Shown in pieces: positions 1 to 6,392 of a stretch of 19,984 bases of DNA (the first letter of the stretch is position 1; each line of letters begins with the position of its first letter). The position numbers and the translations under genes were made by a program. The DNA is taken from assembly GCA_035628395.1 (NCBI GenBank), contig DASPJX010000053.1:1-19984 (forward strand), written 5' to 3'. The notes under the pieces are model-generated. The model worked only from the letters and a program-made list of their open reading frames with translations, was not told the DNA's origin and ran no database searches. Source of the stretch: UBA4615 sp035628395 (lineage in GTDB: Bacteria; Pseudomonadota; Gammaproteobacteria; Burkholderiales; Burkholderiaceae_E).

Positions 1-1
1 G

Positions 2-349
2 TCGGTGGAGGTGCTGGCCCCGGCGTCGCTGCGCGAGCGCGTGGTCGCCGAGCTGCGGCAGGCGCTCGGCGCCTACGAGGCGGGCGCCGCGGCCGAGCCG
101 GCCGGTGGCGCATCCGCGACGGGCTCGTCCGCGTCGGGCCCGGCCGCGCCCGCTCCGTTCACGCCAGGGCCACTCGCGCCGGCGACAACCGCGCCGGGCC
201 CGTCCGCGCCGGCATCATCCGCCCCGGCACCGACCGCCCCGGCACCGACCGCGCCGATCCCGTCCGCGAGATCCGCGTCGCGCGGTCCGGTCGCATCCCC
301 GTCCGCCGACGGAGCGCCCGCCCCGGCGCCCGACCCCGCGGACGCCTGA
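2..349 (+). CDS. WYL-domain transcriptional regulator, C-terminal fragment (5' end outside window)
   Basis: The reading frame is open from the left edge, so only the last ~115 codons are seen. The first residues (SVEVLAPASLRERVVAELRQ) match the end of the WCX/WYL ligand-sensing region of YafY-type helix-turn-helix regulators, where a V-x-VLAP..LR..V..EL..AL..Y motif closes the domain. These proteins bind DNA through an N-terminal winged helix, which would lie outside the window. After about residue 30 the protein becomes a low-complexity Ala/Pro/Thr/Ser tail of some 80 residues, with an exact 15-base tandem duplication (221-250) encoding APAPT twice. Such a tail is unusual for the family and is probably disordered. 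It ends in TGA just before a hairpin at 369-400. The family call rests on a short segment. Confidence 0.6.
   Translation, partial: SVEVLAPASLRERVVAELRQALGAYEAGAAAEPAGGASATGSSASGPAAPAPFTPGPLAPATTAPGPSAPASSAPAPTAPAPTAPIPSARSASRGPVASPSADGAPAPAPDPADA
221..250 (+). repeat. 15-base tandem duplication in the WYL regulator tail
   Basis: Two exact adjacent copies of gccccggcaccgacc (221-235 and 236-250) keep the reading frame and encode the APAPT pentapeptide twice. The flanking sequence shows degenerate versions of the same unit (APGPSAPASS), so the tail probably grew by slippage. Confidence 0.8.
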
Positions 350-368
350 ACCGATCTCCGGCGACGCG

Positions 369-400
369 CCGGGTCCGGGCTCACCTGCCGAGCCACCCGG
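369..400 (+). terminator. Candidate terminator hairpin after the WYL gene
   Basis: The arms ccgggt (369-374) and acccgg (395-400) enclose a second stem, ggctc (378-382) with gagcc (390-394), around the loop acctgcc, with a three-base bulge on the left side. It starts 20 bases after the stop of the upstream gene. No T-run follows, so intrinsic termination would be weak. Confidence 0.4.
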
Positions 401-438
401 ATGACACGCTGTGCGCTCCACCTCCGAGGAGCACCGCC

Positions 439-630
439 ATGTCGTCCGTTCCCGCCCGCGCACCGTCCCGTCCGTTCCTCGAGCTCGTCGTCGACGCGCT
501 GCTCGCCCTGGCCGGGCCCGCCCGCCCGCCCGGCGAGGCCGAGCGGGCTCCCGACCGCTACGCGGCGCTCGACGTGCCGACGTACCAGCGCCGCGGCATC
601 CGCATCCCCGAGCCGACGCGCGCCGGCTGA
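439..630 (+). CDS. Small hypothetical protein, possibly DUF1127-like
   Basis: A 63-residue ORF begins at an ATG preceded by a good Shine-Dalgarno (gaggag, about 7 bases upstream). It has a short hydrophobic helix (LELVVDALLALAG, residues about 14-26) and a C-terminal stretch, YAALDVPTYQRRGIRIPEP. That stretch loosely resembles the L-x-D..TL.D.GI.. pattern of the small basic DUF1127 proteins often found beside DUF2917 genes. The last 73 bases overlap the 3' end of the DUF2917 gene on the other strand, so at least one of the two ends is unusual. The ribosome binding site and the position favour a real gene, but the similarity is weak and could be chance. I cannot assign a function. Confidence 0.45.
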   Translation: MSSVPARAPSRPFLELVVDALLALAGPARPPGEAERAPDRYAALDVPTYQRRGIRIPEPTRAG

Positions 631-875
631 CGCACCGGGCCGTGCGGCGGCTCGACGACGATCCGCGCCGCGTCGAGGGCCTGCACGAGCCCCGCGCCCG
701 GACGGTCGAGCACGATCCGCTCGCCGGGGGCGAGCAGCACGTCGCGGGGGTCGCCGTCCTGGGTGACCCAGACGGTGCCCGCCTGGCAGGTGACGGTTGC
801 GCCCAGCGCATCCTCGAGGCGCAGCAGCCGGCCGCGCGCGAGCTCCAGTCCGATCCGATCCGTGGTCAGGTCCAT
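558..875 (-). CDS. DUF2917 domain-containing protein
   Basis: This 105-residue protein has the DUF2917 pattern: an early L.L..G..LRL.DA segment, then a short beta-rich core, CQAGTVWVTQDGDPRDVLLAPGE (residues about 30-52), of cupin-like appearance. The core carries the family's typical G-x-VWVTQ-x-GD motif followed by D-x-x-L-x-x-GE. The family's function is unknown; members are small, beta-rich and common in Burkholderiales, typically next to a LysR regulator, as here. The start at 875 has a modest SD (gggaga) at suitable spacing. The gene is divergent from the LysR gene at 1021, across a control region with several palindromes, so control by that regulator is a reasonable inference. The C-terminal tail (PRRWYVGTSSAA) runs into the opposing small ORF at 439-630. 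Confidence 0.8.
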   Translation of the reverse strand: MDLTTDRIGLELARGRLLRLEDALGATVTCQAGTVWVTQDGDPRDVLLAPGERIVLDRPGAGLVQALDAARIVVEPPHGPVRQPARVGSGMRMPRRWYVGTSSAA

Positions 876-936
876 CGCCGTTCTCCCGTATCCATGAGGG
901 ACACGACCCGATGCTGCGCCGCGGCACGCACGCCGT

Positions 937-981
937 CGAACGATCGTTCGGAACGATTCGCATGCGTGAGGCGCATGCGAA
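937..981. promoter_or_regulatory. Palindrome cluster between DUF2917 and LysR genes (candidate operators)
   Basis: Three inverted repeats lie side by side. The first is a perfect 14-base palindrome, cgaacgatcgttcg (937-950). The second is cgttc-g-gaacg (944-954), which overlaps it. The third has 10-base arms, ttcgcatgcg (957-966) and cgcatgcgaa (972-981), around the five-base spacer tgagg. LysR-type regulators bind interrupted dyads in the divergent region between their own gene and the target gene, which fits this position 40 bases before the LysR start. The arms share the core TTCG/CGAA. Confidence 0.55.
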
Positions 982-1008
982 CGGGTGCCCGGCGGGCGCC
1001 GGCCGGGC

Positions 1009-1014
1009 TACACT
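1009..1014 (+). promoter_or_regulatory. Candidate -10 element of the LysR gene
   Basis: TACACT fits the TAnnnT pattern and ends exactly six bases before the ATG at 1021. No Shine-Dalgarno is visible, so the transcript may start at or near the initiation codon. I could not recognise a convincing -35 box. Confidence 0.35.
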
Positions 1015-1020
1015 GCCCCG

Positions 1021-2115
1021 ATGCCGCTGCACCGTTCCGACCTGCCGCCGCTCGAGCTGCTGCGCACCTTCGAGGCGGCGGCCCGGCACCTGAGCTTCAC
1101 CCTCGCCGCCGCGGAGCTGTTCGTCACGCAGTCGGCGGTCAGCCGGCAGATCCGCGCGCTCGAGGACGACCTCGGCACGCCGCTCTTCGAGCGGCGCCAC
1201 CGGGCGCTCGCGCTGACCGACGCGGGCCGGCTGCTCCACGGCGCCACGCTCGACGTGTTCGAGCGGCTGCGCGACGCGACGAGGCGGCTGCGCCGCAGCG
1301 GCGGGCGGCGCAGCGTGACGGTGACCACGACGGTCGCGTTCGCCGCGCTGTGGCTGGTGCCCCGGCTGCCGCGCTTCACCGCCGCGCATCCGGAGGTCGA
1401 CGTCCGGATCTCGGCGACCAACCGCCGGCTCGACCTGGCGCGCGACGACATCGACCTCGCGGTGCGCTTCCTGCCGGCGGCCCCGGGGAACGGCGAGGCG
1501 CTGCTCGGCGACTCGGTGGCGCCGGTCTGCAGCCCGGCGCTGCTGCGCGATCCCGCCCGGCCGCTGCGCGAGCCCGCCGACCTGCGTCGCCACGTGCTGC
1601 TGGCGACGATGGACACCGACTCGCGCTCGCCGACCGCGGAGTGGCCCGAGTGGTTCGAGGCGGTCGGCGTGCCGGGCCTCGAGCCGGCGGGCACGCTGCA
1701 CTTCAGCCAGTACGACCTGCTCGCGAACGCGGCGATCGCGGGGCAGGGCGTCGCGCTCGGCCGGCTGCCGCTGCTGCGCGACGCGCTGCGGCGCGGCGAG
1801 CTCGTCGTGCCCTTCGGCCGCGAGACCGCGTCGCCGCGCGCCTACTACCTGATCCCGGCGCCGCACGCCCGCGGCGACGCGCCGGTCGAGGCCTTCCTCG
1901 CGTGGCTGCGCGCCGAGGCGGCGAGGGAGGCGGTCGGGCCGGGCGCGCCGGAGGGCGGCGGCGCGCCGCTCCACGACGCGCGCCCCGAGGCGCCGCCCCA
2001 CGACGCGCGCCCCGAGGCGCGGCCCCGCGCCCCGGTCAGTCGCGCGCCGCGGACGCCGGCATCGCCCCGAGGCTCGCCTCGATCCACGGCGCGAGCTCGT
2101 CGAGCGCCTCGCTGA
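1021..2115 (+). CDS. LysR-family transcriptional regulator, GcvA-like
   Basis: The 364-residue protein opens with PPLELLRTFEAAARHLSFT followed by the winged helix-turn-helix (AAAELFVTQSAVSRQIRALE, LG-x-PLFERRHRALALT), typical of GcvA-type LysR regulators. A two-lobed effector-binding domain follows (about 95-300; WLVPRLPRFTAAHPEVDVRISATNR, then DIDLAVRF). The start at 1021 is preferred over an upstream in-frame GTG (985) because it fits family N-termini. Family members are about 300 residues long; here about 60 extra residues follow the effector domain. They are low-complexity and contain a 27-base tandem duplication giving HDARPEA twice. The last 80 bases run antisense into the PqiC-like lipoprotein gene. 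The divergent DUF2917 gene is the likeliest target. The effector is unknown. Confidence 0.9.
   Translation: MPLHRSDLPPLELLRTFEAAARHLSFTLAAAELFVTQSAVSRQIRALEDDLGTPLFERRHRALALTDAGRLLHGATLDVFERLRDATRRLRRSGGRRSVTVTTTVAFAALWLVPRLPRFTAAHPEVDVRISATNRRLDLARDDIDLAVRFLPAAPGNGEALLGDSVAPVCSPALLRDPARPLREPADLRRHVLLATMDTDSRSPTAEWPEWFEAVGVPGLEPAGTLHFSQYDLLANAAIAGQGVALGRLPLLRDALRRGELVVPFGRETASPRAYYLIPAPHARGDAPVEAFLAWLRAEAAREAVGPGAPEGGGAPLHDARPEAPPHDARPEARPRAPVSRAPRTPASPRGSPRSTARARRAPR
1971..2019 (+). repeat. 22-base direct repeat in the LysR C-terminal tail
   Basis: The 22-base unit beginning ccacgacgcgcgccccgagg occurs at 1971-1992 and again exactly at 1998-2019. The period is 27 bases, so the frame is kept and the peptide HDARPEA is duplicated. 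It looks like a recent slippage event in a weakly constrained tail. Confidence 0.8.
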
Positions 2116-2704
2116 CCGCGACGCTCGCGGCCTGCGCGGCGCCGGCCGCGTCGCGGCTGCGGACCCGCGCGCGGCGCACGATCGTGCGTCGCCCGAGCAG
2201 CAGCCGCGTGCGCCAGTCGACGAGCTCCGCGCCGAGGCCGAGCCGGACCTCGCCGGGATCGGCGCCGTCGTCGTGCAGCAGCTCGTCGAGCCGCAGCGCG
2301 AGCAGCACGTCGCCGCGCACGCCCGACAGCGTCTGCGCGACCGACCGGAACCGCCCGGCGCGGTCGAGGCGCTGCTCGGCGAGCGCGACGATCCGGCGCA
2401 GCGGCCGCTCGGCCCAGTTCGAGTACTGGTAGTACGCGCGACCGACGCCGTCGCGGGTGTAGACGATCCGGTCGCTGTCGAAGAGCGCGGGCGTGGGGCC
2501 GGTGGTGAGCAGCAGCGCGCGCTCGAGGCGCGGGCCCGGCGCCGGCGCCGGCTCGCCGGCGCGCAGGTCCTCGATCACGTAGAACTCGAAGCGCGGCCCG
2601 CCGCCCAGGTCGAGCGCGCCGCAGGCGGAGAGCGCCGCCGCCGCCGGCAGCGCGGCGAGCGCGCGGCGACGGCCGGCGCGGGGTGCCGCAGGACGCGCGC
2701 TCAT
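2036..2704 (-). CDS. ABC-type transport auxiliary lipoprotein, PqiC/MlaD-partner family
   Basis: This 222-residue protein has a basic N-terminus, a hydrophobic stretch and a lipobox LSAC with Cys28 as the lipidation site, so it should be an outer-membrane or periplasmic lipoprotein. The mature part follows the ABC-transport-auxiliary (PqiC-like) pattern: FYVIEDL near the start, LLLTTGPTPALFDSDRIVYT (family L.V..P..A..D...I.Y), YYQYSNWAERP, then a region giving VRLGLGAELVDWRTRLLLGRR. In this family the lipoprotein works with MCE proteins to receive lipid at the outer membrane. Its ATG overlaps the stop of the MCE gene by four bases (ATGA), making it the last gene of the Mla-type operon. Its 3' end overlaps the LysR gene tail on the other strand. 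Confidence 0.85.
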   Translation of the reverse strand: MSARPAAPRAGRRRALAALPAAAALSACGALDLGGGPRFEFYVIEDLRAGEPAPAPGPRLERALLLTTGPTPALFDSDRIVYTRDGVGRAYYQYSNWAERPLRRIVALAEQRLDRAGRFRSVAQTLSGVRGDVLLALRLDELLHDDGADPGEVRLGLGAELVDWRTRLLLGRRTIVRRARVRSRDAAGAAQAASVAVSEALDELAPWIEASLGAMPASAARD

Positions 2705-3705
2705 CGGGCCCCCCGCTCGCCGGGGCCCATCTGGTTCGAGCTCGGCCCGAGCAGCAGCGCCTTCGGATCCTGCAGCCGGTCGATGGTGCGGGTGATCAGC
2801 TCGATGTTCGCGCGCAGCTCCTCGCTGGTGGCGCGCAGCTCGTGCACGCCGATGTCGACCGCGTCGTCGGCCCGCTGCGCGAGCCGGCCGGTGTCGCGCT
2901 CGAGCCGCGCGAGCGACTGGCCGAGCTGGCGCTCGAGCTGCACGCTGGTGTCGAGGAACTCGCGCAGCGACGCGCGCGCCTCCTGCAGCACCGCGCCCGC
3001 GTCGCGCGCGAGCGGCTCGACGCTGCGGCTCACGCGATCGACCGAGCCGGCGATGTCGCGGCTCGAGCGCTCGAACGCCGACGCGGTGCGCTGCAGGCTC
3101 TTCGCGGTGTCGTCGATCGTGTCGAGCCGGTCGTTCAGCCCGCGCGACAGGTCGCGCACCGCCGTCAGCGTCTGCGAGAACGCGCGCTGGTTGGCCGGCC
3201 CCATCACGCGGTTCAGGTTCTCGAGCGCGGTGTCGGCCTGCAGCGCGAGCCGCCCGACCGCGTCGGCGATCTGGTCGATGTTCGAGGTGCCCTCGGGGAT
3301 CACCGGGTAGCGCTCGTCGTCCTTCACGGCGACGAGCTCGGGCCCGGGCGTGCCGGGCGTCTCGAGGTTGATCCGCGCGATGCCGGTGAGGAAGTTGCGC
3401 GCGATCACGGCGGTGGTGTTCTCGCTGACCGGGGTCTCGCGCGCGATGCGGATCGTCACCGCCACCCGGTTGATGTTGTCGCGCGAGATCGTGTACTCCT
3501 CGACGCGGCCGACCTTGAGCCCGCGCATGTTGACGTCGCCGCCGACCTGCAGGCCCTCGAGCGACTGGCGCTCGAAGTAGATCGTGTAGGCGCGGTAGTC
3601 GGACGCGCGACCGGCGCTCGACAGCCAGACGAACGCGACGACCGCGGCGGTCGCGAGCGCGAGCAGCACCGCGCCGATCAGCGCGTACCGGGAATCAGGT
3701 TCCAT
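2701..3705 (-). CDS. MCE-family lipid-transport protein (MlaD/PqiB-like)
   Basis: The 334-residue protein has a single N-terminal membrane anchor (residues about 8-28, ALIGAVLLALATAAVVAFVW). One MCE domain (about 38-118) follows, with the signature YFERQSLEGLQVGGDVNMRG-x-KVGRV and NFLTGIARINLE. After the domain comes a long helical region (about 165-310) rich in heptad-like Leu/Arg/Asp/Glu, the kind of coiled coil that forms a periplasmic needle in longer MCE proteins. It should act as the periplasmic lipid-binding subunit of the ABC transporter encoded just upstream. The start overlaps the ATPase gene by 11 bases and the stop overlaps the lipoprotein gene by 4, so translation is probably coupled. 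It is longer than E. coli MlaD (about 180 residues) because of the C-terminal helices. Confidence 0.9.
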   Translation of the reverse strand: MEPDSRYALIGAVLLALATAAVVAFVWLSSAGRASDYRAYTIYFERQSLEGLQVGGDVNMRGLKVGRVEEYTISRDNINRVAVTIRIARETPVSENTTAVIARNFLTGIARINLETPGTPGPELVAVKDDERYPVIPEGTSNIDQIADAVGRLALQADTALENLNRVMGPANQRAFSQTLTAVRDLSRGLNDRLDTIDDTAKSLQRTASAFERSSRDIAGSVDRVSRSVEPLARDAGAVLQEARASLREFLDTSVQLERQLGQSLARLERDTGRLAQRADDAVDIGVHELRATSEELRANIELITRTIDRLQDPKALLLGPSSNQMGPGERGAR

Positions 3706-4501
3706 CGGCGGATCCGTCGGTGGCGGGGGAGGGCGGGGCGCCCGGCGCGGTGGCGCGCGAGGCGAAGTACGATTGTAGCCACGGGTCGGGATGGCGCACG
3801 ATCGACCCGATCGGCCCGTCGGCGACGACGCGGCCGCCTCCGAGGACGACGACCCGCCGCGCGATGCCGAGCAGCGTGTCGAGGTCGTGCGTGACGACGA
3901 GCACCGTGATGCCGAGCTCGCGGTTCAGGAAGTCGAGCAGCTCGTCGAACGCGCGCGCGGTGATCGGGTCGAGCCCGGAGGTGGGCTCGTCGAGGAACAG
4001 CACCTCGGGCTCCAGCGCGATCGCGCGCGCGATCGCGGCGCGCTTGACCATGCCGCCCGACAGCTGGCTCGGCATCTTCGCGCCGGCCTCCGGCGGCAGC
4101 CCGGCGAGCGACAGCCGCAGGCGCACCAGCTCGTCGACGAGCGCCGGCGGCAGGTCCAGGTGCTCGCGCAGCGGCGCGGCGACGTTCGCGGCGACGTCGA
4201 GCGACGAGAACAGCGCGCCGCCCTGGAACATCATCCCGAAGCGGCGGCGCACCGCGGCGAGCTCGCCGGCCGACGCGCGCCACATGTCGGTGCCGAGCAG
4301 CCGCACGCTGCCGGCGTCGGGCTTGTGCAGCCCGAGGATCTCGCGCAGCAGCACCGACTTGCCGGTGCCGCTGCCGCCGATCAGCGCGACCAGCTCGCCG
4401 CGCCGGATCTCGAGGTCGAGCCCGTCGTGCACGAGCTGCGCGCCGAAGCGCGTGGTCAGGCCGCGCACCTCGATCACCGCCTCGGGCGCGTCGCTCACCA
4501 T
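3695..4501 (-). CDS. mlaF: Lipid ABC transporter ATP-binding protein (MlaF-like)
   Basis: The 268-residue ATPase has a complete motif set: Walker A GGSGTGKS (42-49), Q-loop Gln93 in MFQGGALFSSLDV, ABC signature QLSGGMVKR (146-154), Walker B and D-loop VLFLDEPTSGLDP (167-179) and the switch His205 in VVTHDLDTLL. The MFQGGALFSSLDV and LSGGM-x-KR variants are typical of MlaF rather than of sugar or amino-acid importers. The protein should power lipid movement through the MlaE permease. The chosen ATG (4501) overlaps the permease stop by seven bases. A GTG at 4498 in the same frame would give the classic GTGA overlap and is equally possible. The last ~20 residues are a Pro/Ala/Ser tail. Confidence 0.93.
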   Translation of the reverse strand: MVSDAPEAVIEVRGLTTRFGAQLVHDGLDLEIRRGELVALIGGSGTGKSVLLREILGLHKPDAGSVRLLGTDMWRASAGELAAVRRRFGMMFQGGALFSSLDVAANVAAPLREHLDLPPALVDELVRLRLSLAGLPPEAGAKMPSQLSGGMVKRAAIARAIALEPEVLFLDEPTSGLDPITARAFDELLDFLNRELGITVLVVTHDLDTLLGIARRVVVLGGGRVVADGPIGSIVRHPDPWLQSYFASRATAPGAPPSPATDGSADGT

Positions 4502-5622
4502 CCGATCGCCTGGAACAGCACCGCGAACACCGCGTCGAGCACGATGACGGCGACGATGCCCTGCACGACGGTCGACGTCGTGTTCATGCCGATCGAGCGC
4601 GTGTCGCGCGCGACGTCGAAGCCCATCCGGCAGCCGATCACCGCGATCGCGAGCGCGAAGACCGGCGCCTTGCCGAGCCCGATCAGGTAGTGCAGCGGCG
4701 CGAGCGCCGCCTGCAGCCGGTCGACGAAGGTGTAGGGCGTGACGTCGAGCATCGCCTGCGCGACCAGCATCGCGCCGGCGAGCCCCGCGAGGTCGCCGAC
4801 GAACACCAGCAGCGGCAGCGCGACGACGAGCGCCAGCACCCGCGGCACGACCAGCACCTGCTCGGCCGACAGCCCGAGCGTGCGGATCGCGTCGATCTCC
4901 TCGGTGAGCTTCATCGTGCCGAGCTGGGCGGTGAACGCCGCGCCCGAGCGGCCGGCGACGATCGTCGCGACGATCAGCGGCGAGAACTCGCGCGTCATGC
5001 CGAGCGCGACGCCGTCGACCACGAAGATGTTCGCGCCGTACTGGCTCGCCTGCAGCCCGAGCAGGTACGCGAACACGACGCCGATCAGGAAGGTCACCAG
5101 CGCGACGACCGGGATCGCGTCGACGCCGGCCTGCCCGAGCTGCGCGCCGAGCTCGCGCCAGCGCAGCGCGCCGGGGCGCACCGCCGCGCGCGACAGCTCG
5201 GACGCGGTGCGCCCGAGGAAGGCGACGTGGCCGGCCAGCAGGCGGCCGAACGAGACCGCCGACTCGCCGATCCGGTGCAGCAGATCGGGTCCGCGGGCGG
5301 CGGCCGGCGCGCCGGCGGCCCCGATCCGGTCGGCGACCAGCTCGACGATCCGGGCGTGGCTGGGCGACAGGCCGTCGCGCGGCAGCGCGGCGGCGTCGAT
5401 CCCCGCCGAGCGCAGCCGGGCGAGCACCAGCAGCGCGCCGCCGGTGTCGAGGTCGGCGAGCGCGGCGCCGTCGAGGCGGGCGACGCGGCCGAGCGCGGGG
5501 CCGAGCGCGGCGAGCCCGGCGTCGAGCTCGCGGGCGCGGGACAGCCGCCACGCGCCCTCGAGGACCAGCGCATCGACGCCGTCGCGTCGCTCGATGCGGC
5601 AGTCTCGTCCGGGCGTGACCAT
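4495..5622 (-). CDS. mlaE: MlaE-family lipid ABC transporter permease with N-terminal STAS domain
   Basis: The 375-residue protein combines an N-terminal STAS-like domain (about 1-100, LDGAALADLDTGGALLVLARL, with Thr60 where STAS proteins often carry the regulatory Ser/Thr) and a MlaE permease domain (about 110-375). The latter has five to six hydrophobic segments and the conserved stretches ANIFVVDGVALGMTREFSPL, VAGRSGAAFTAQLGTMKLTEEIDA and TRSIGMNTTSTVVQG. The fused STAS domain replaces the separate MlaB subunit, as in other Burkholderiales systems. It forms the inner-membrane channel of the transporter encoded with the following ATPase, MCE protein and lipoprotein. ATG 5622 is used; an in-frame GTG at 5640 is an alternative. 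No Shine-Dalgarno is seen, and a TAGGCT hexamer lies eight bases before the ATG. Confidence 0.92.
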   Translation of the reverse strand: MVTPGRDCRIERRDGVDALVLEGAWRLSRARELDAGLAALGPALGRVARLDGAALADLDTGGALLVLARLRSAGIDAAALPRDGLSPSHARIVELVADRIGAAGAPAAARGPDLLHRIGESAVSFGRLLAGHVAFLGRTASELSRAAVRPGALRWRELGAQLGQAGVDAIPVVALVTFLIGVVFAYLLGLQASQYGANIFVVDGVALGMTREFSPLIVATIVAGRSGAAFTAQLGTMKLTEEIDAIRTLGLSAEQVLVVPRVLALVVALPLLVFVGDLAGLAGAMLVAQAMLDVTPYTFVDRLQAALAPLHYLIGLGKAPVFALAIAVIGCRMGFDVARDTRSIGMNTTSTVVQGIVAVIVLDAVFAVLFQAIGW

Positions 5623-5630
5623 GGGCCGCG

Positions 5631-5636
5631 AGCCTA
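5631..5636 (-). promoter_or_regulatory. Candidate -10 element of the mla operon
   Basis: Read on the minus strand, gtgaTAGGCT is followed by eight bases and then the permease ATG at 5622. It fits TAnnnT, is one of the few A/T-containing stretches in the 114-base divergent gap, and would give an mRNA with almost no leader. No clear -35 was recognised. Confidence 0.35.
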
Positions 5637-5723
5637 TCACGGCCGCCCGGCGGGCCCGACGGCAGGTCCCGGTCGACAGCCTGCCGGCGCGCGGGCACCA
5701 TCGGGGTCGGACTTCGTACCGCC

Positions 5724-5729
5724 AGGAGG
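5724..5729 (+). promoter_or_regulatory. Strong ribosome binding site of the DUF6152 gene
   Basis: A perfect aggagg lies seven bases before the ATG at 5737. It fixes this start over the downstream ATG that would begin directly at the hydrophobic segment of the signal peptide. Confidence 0.6.
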
Positions 5730-5736
5730 TGCTCCC

Positions 5737-6297
5737 ATGAAGCTTCGCCGCAGACACGTCCAGGCCCTGCAGGGCGCCGCCGCCGTGGGCGACATGCCGT
5801 ACGCCGGGGGCGCCACCCGCATCGGCCGGCGCCGCCTGATGGCGGCCGCGGCGCTCGCGGGCATCGGCGTGGCGCCGGCCCGCGCGCACCACGGCTGGAG
5901 CGGCTTCGACACGTCCCGCCCGCTGTACCTCGAGGGCAAGGTGACGAAGGCGCGCTGGGCCAACCCGCACGCCGAGCTCGAGATCGAGCTGCCGCCGCGC
6001 CTCGTGAAGCCGGTCGACCTCGCGCAGCGCACCGTGCCGGCGCAGACGGCGCAGGTCGACGGCGCGGCGCTGCTGTCGAAGGCCGACGTCCCGCGGCGCG
6101 CCGACCGGCGCTGGACGGTCGAGCTCGCGCCGCTCACGCGCATGGAGGCCTGGAAGGTGCCCGAGATCCGCGAGGGCGAGACCGTCGCGGTGGTCGGCTT
6201 CACGCTGCGCGACGAGCGCGGCGACGCGGTGGTCCGGGCCGAGTACCTGTTCCTCGGCGACCGCGTCTACGGCCTGCGGTCCTCGCCGGCGGCCTGA
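5737..6297 (+). CDS. DUF6152 family exported protein
   Basis: The 186-residue protein has an N-terminal extension of about 28 residues, then a twin-arginine-like signal (GRRRLMAAAALAGIGVAPARA) with cleavage expected after ARA. The mature protein starts HHGWSGFDTSRPLYLEGKV, and WANPHAELEIELP follows; these are the hallmark segments of DUF6152 (AHHGWS.FD....L.G.V....W.NPH). The C-terminal half, LTRMEAWKVPEIREGETVAV to YLFLGDRVYGLRSSPA, completes the domain, which probably forms a small beta-barrel in the periplasm. The biochemical role of the family is unknown; the HH and NPH motifs hint at metal binding, which is inference. A perfect Shine-Dalgarno supports the long start. An insert of about 25 residues (PRLVKPVDLAQRTVPAQTA...) between the NPH motif and the rest looks specific to this protein. 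Confidence 0.82.
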   Translation: MKLRRRHVQALQGAAAVGDMPYAGGATRIGRRRLMAAAALAGIGVAPARAHHGWSGFDTSRPLYLEGKVTKARWANPHAELEIELPPRLVKPVDLAQRTVPAQTAQVDGAALLSKADVPRRADRRWTVELAPLTRMEAWKVPEIREGETVAVVGFTLRDERGDAVVRAEYLFLGDRVYGLRSSPAA

Positions 6298-6310
6298 GCT
6301 CGACCGGCGC

Positions 6311-6331
6311 GCCGGGCCGCCGCGGCCCGGC
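6311..6331. terminator. GC hairpin between convergent genes (candidate bidirectional terminator)
   Basis: Nine-base perfect arms, gccgggccg (6311-6319) and cggcccggc (6323-6331), surround a three-base loop, 13 bases after the DUF6152 stop and facing the end of the redoxin gene. It has no T-run on either side. Confidence 0.45.
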
Positions 6332-6363
6332 CGCGCCTCGACCGCGCCTCGACCGCGCCTCGA
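6331..6363. repeat. Three exact tandem copies of an 11-mer
   Basis: The unit ccgcgcctcga is repeated at 6331-6341, 6342-6352 and 6353-6363 and is followed by a partial copy (ccgcg). It lies in the 95-base gap between two convergent genes and directly follows the hairpin. Confidence 0.85.
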
Positions 6364-6392
6364 CCGCGGCCCGGCGGTGGATCGGCGACGTC

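Noticed and set aside
73..2001. 642-codon minus-strand open frame across the WYL, small ORF and LysR region
   Set aside because: Its translation is Arg/Ala/Gly-rich without any domain. It is an artefact of few stop codons in very GC-rich DNA and lies antisense to recognisable genes.
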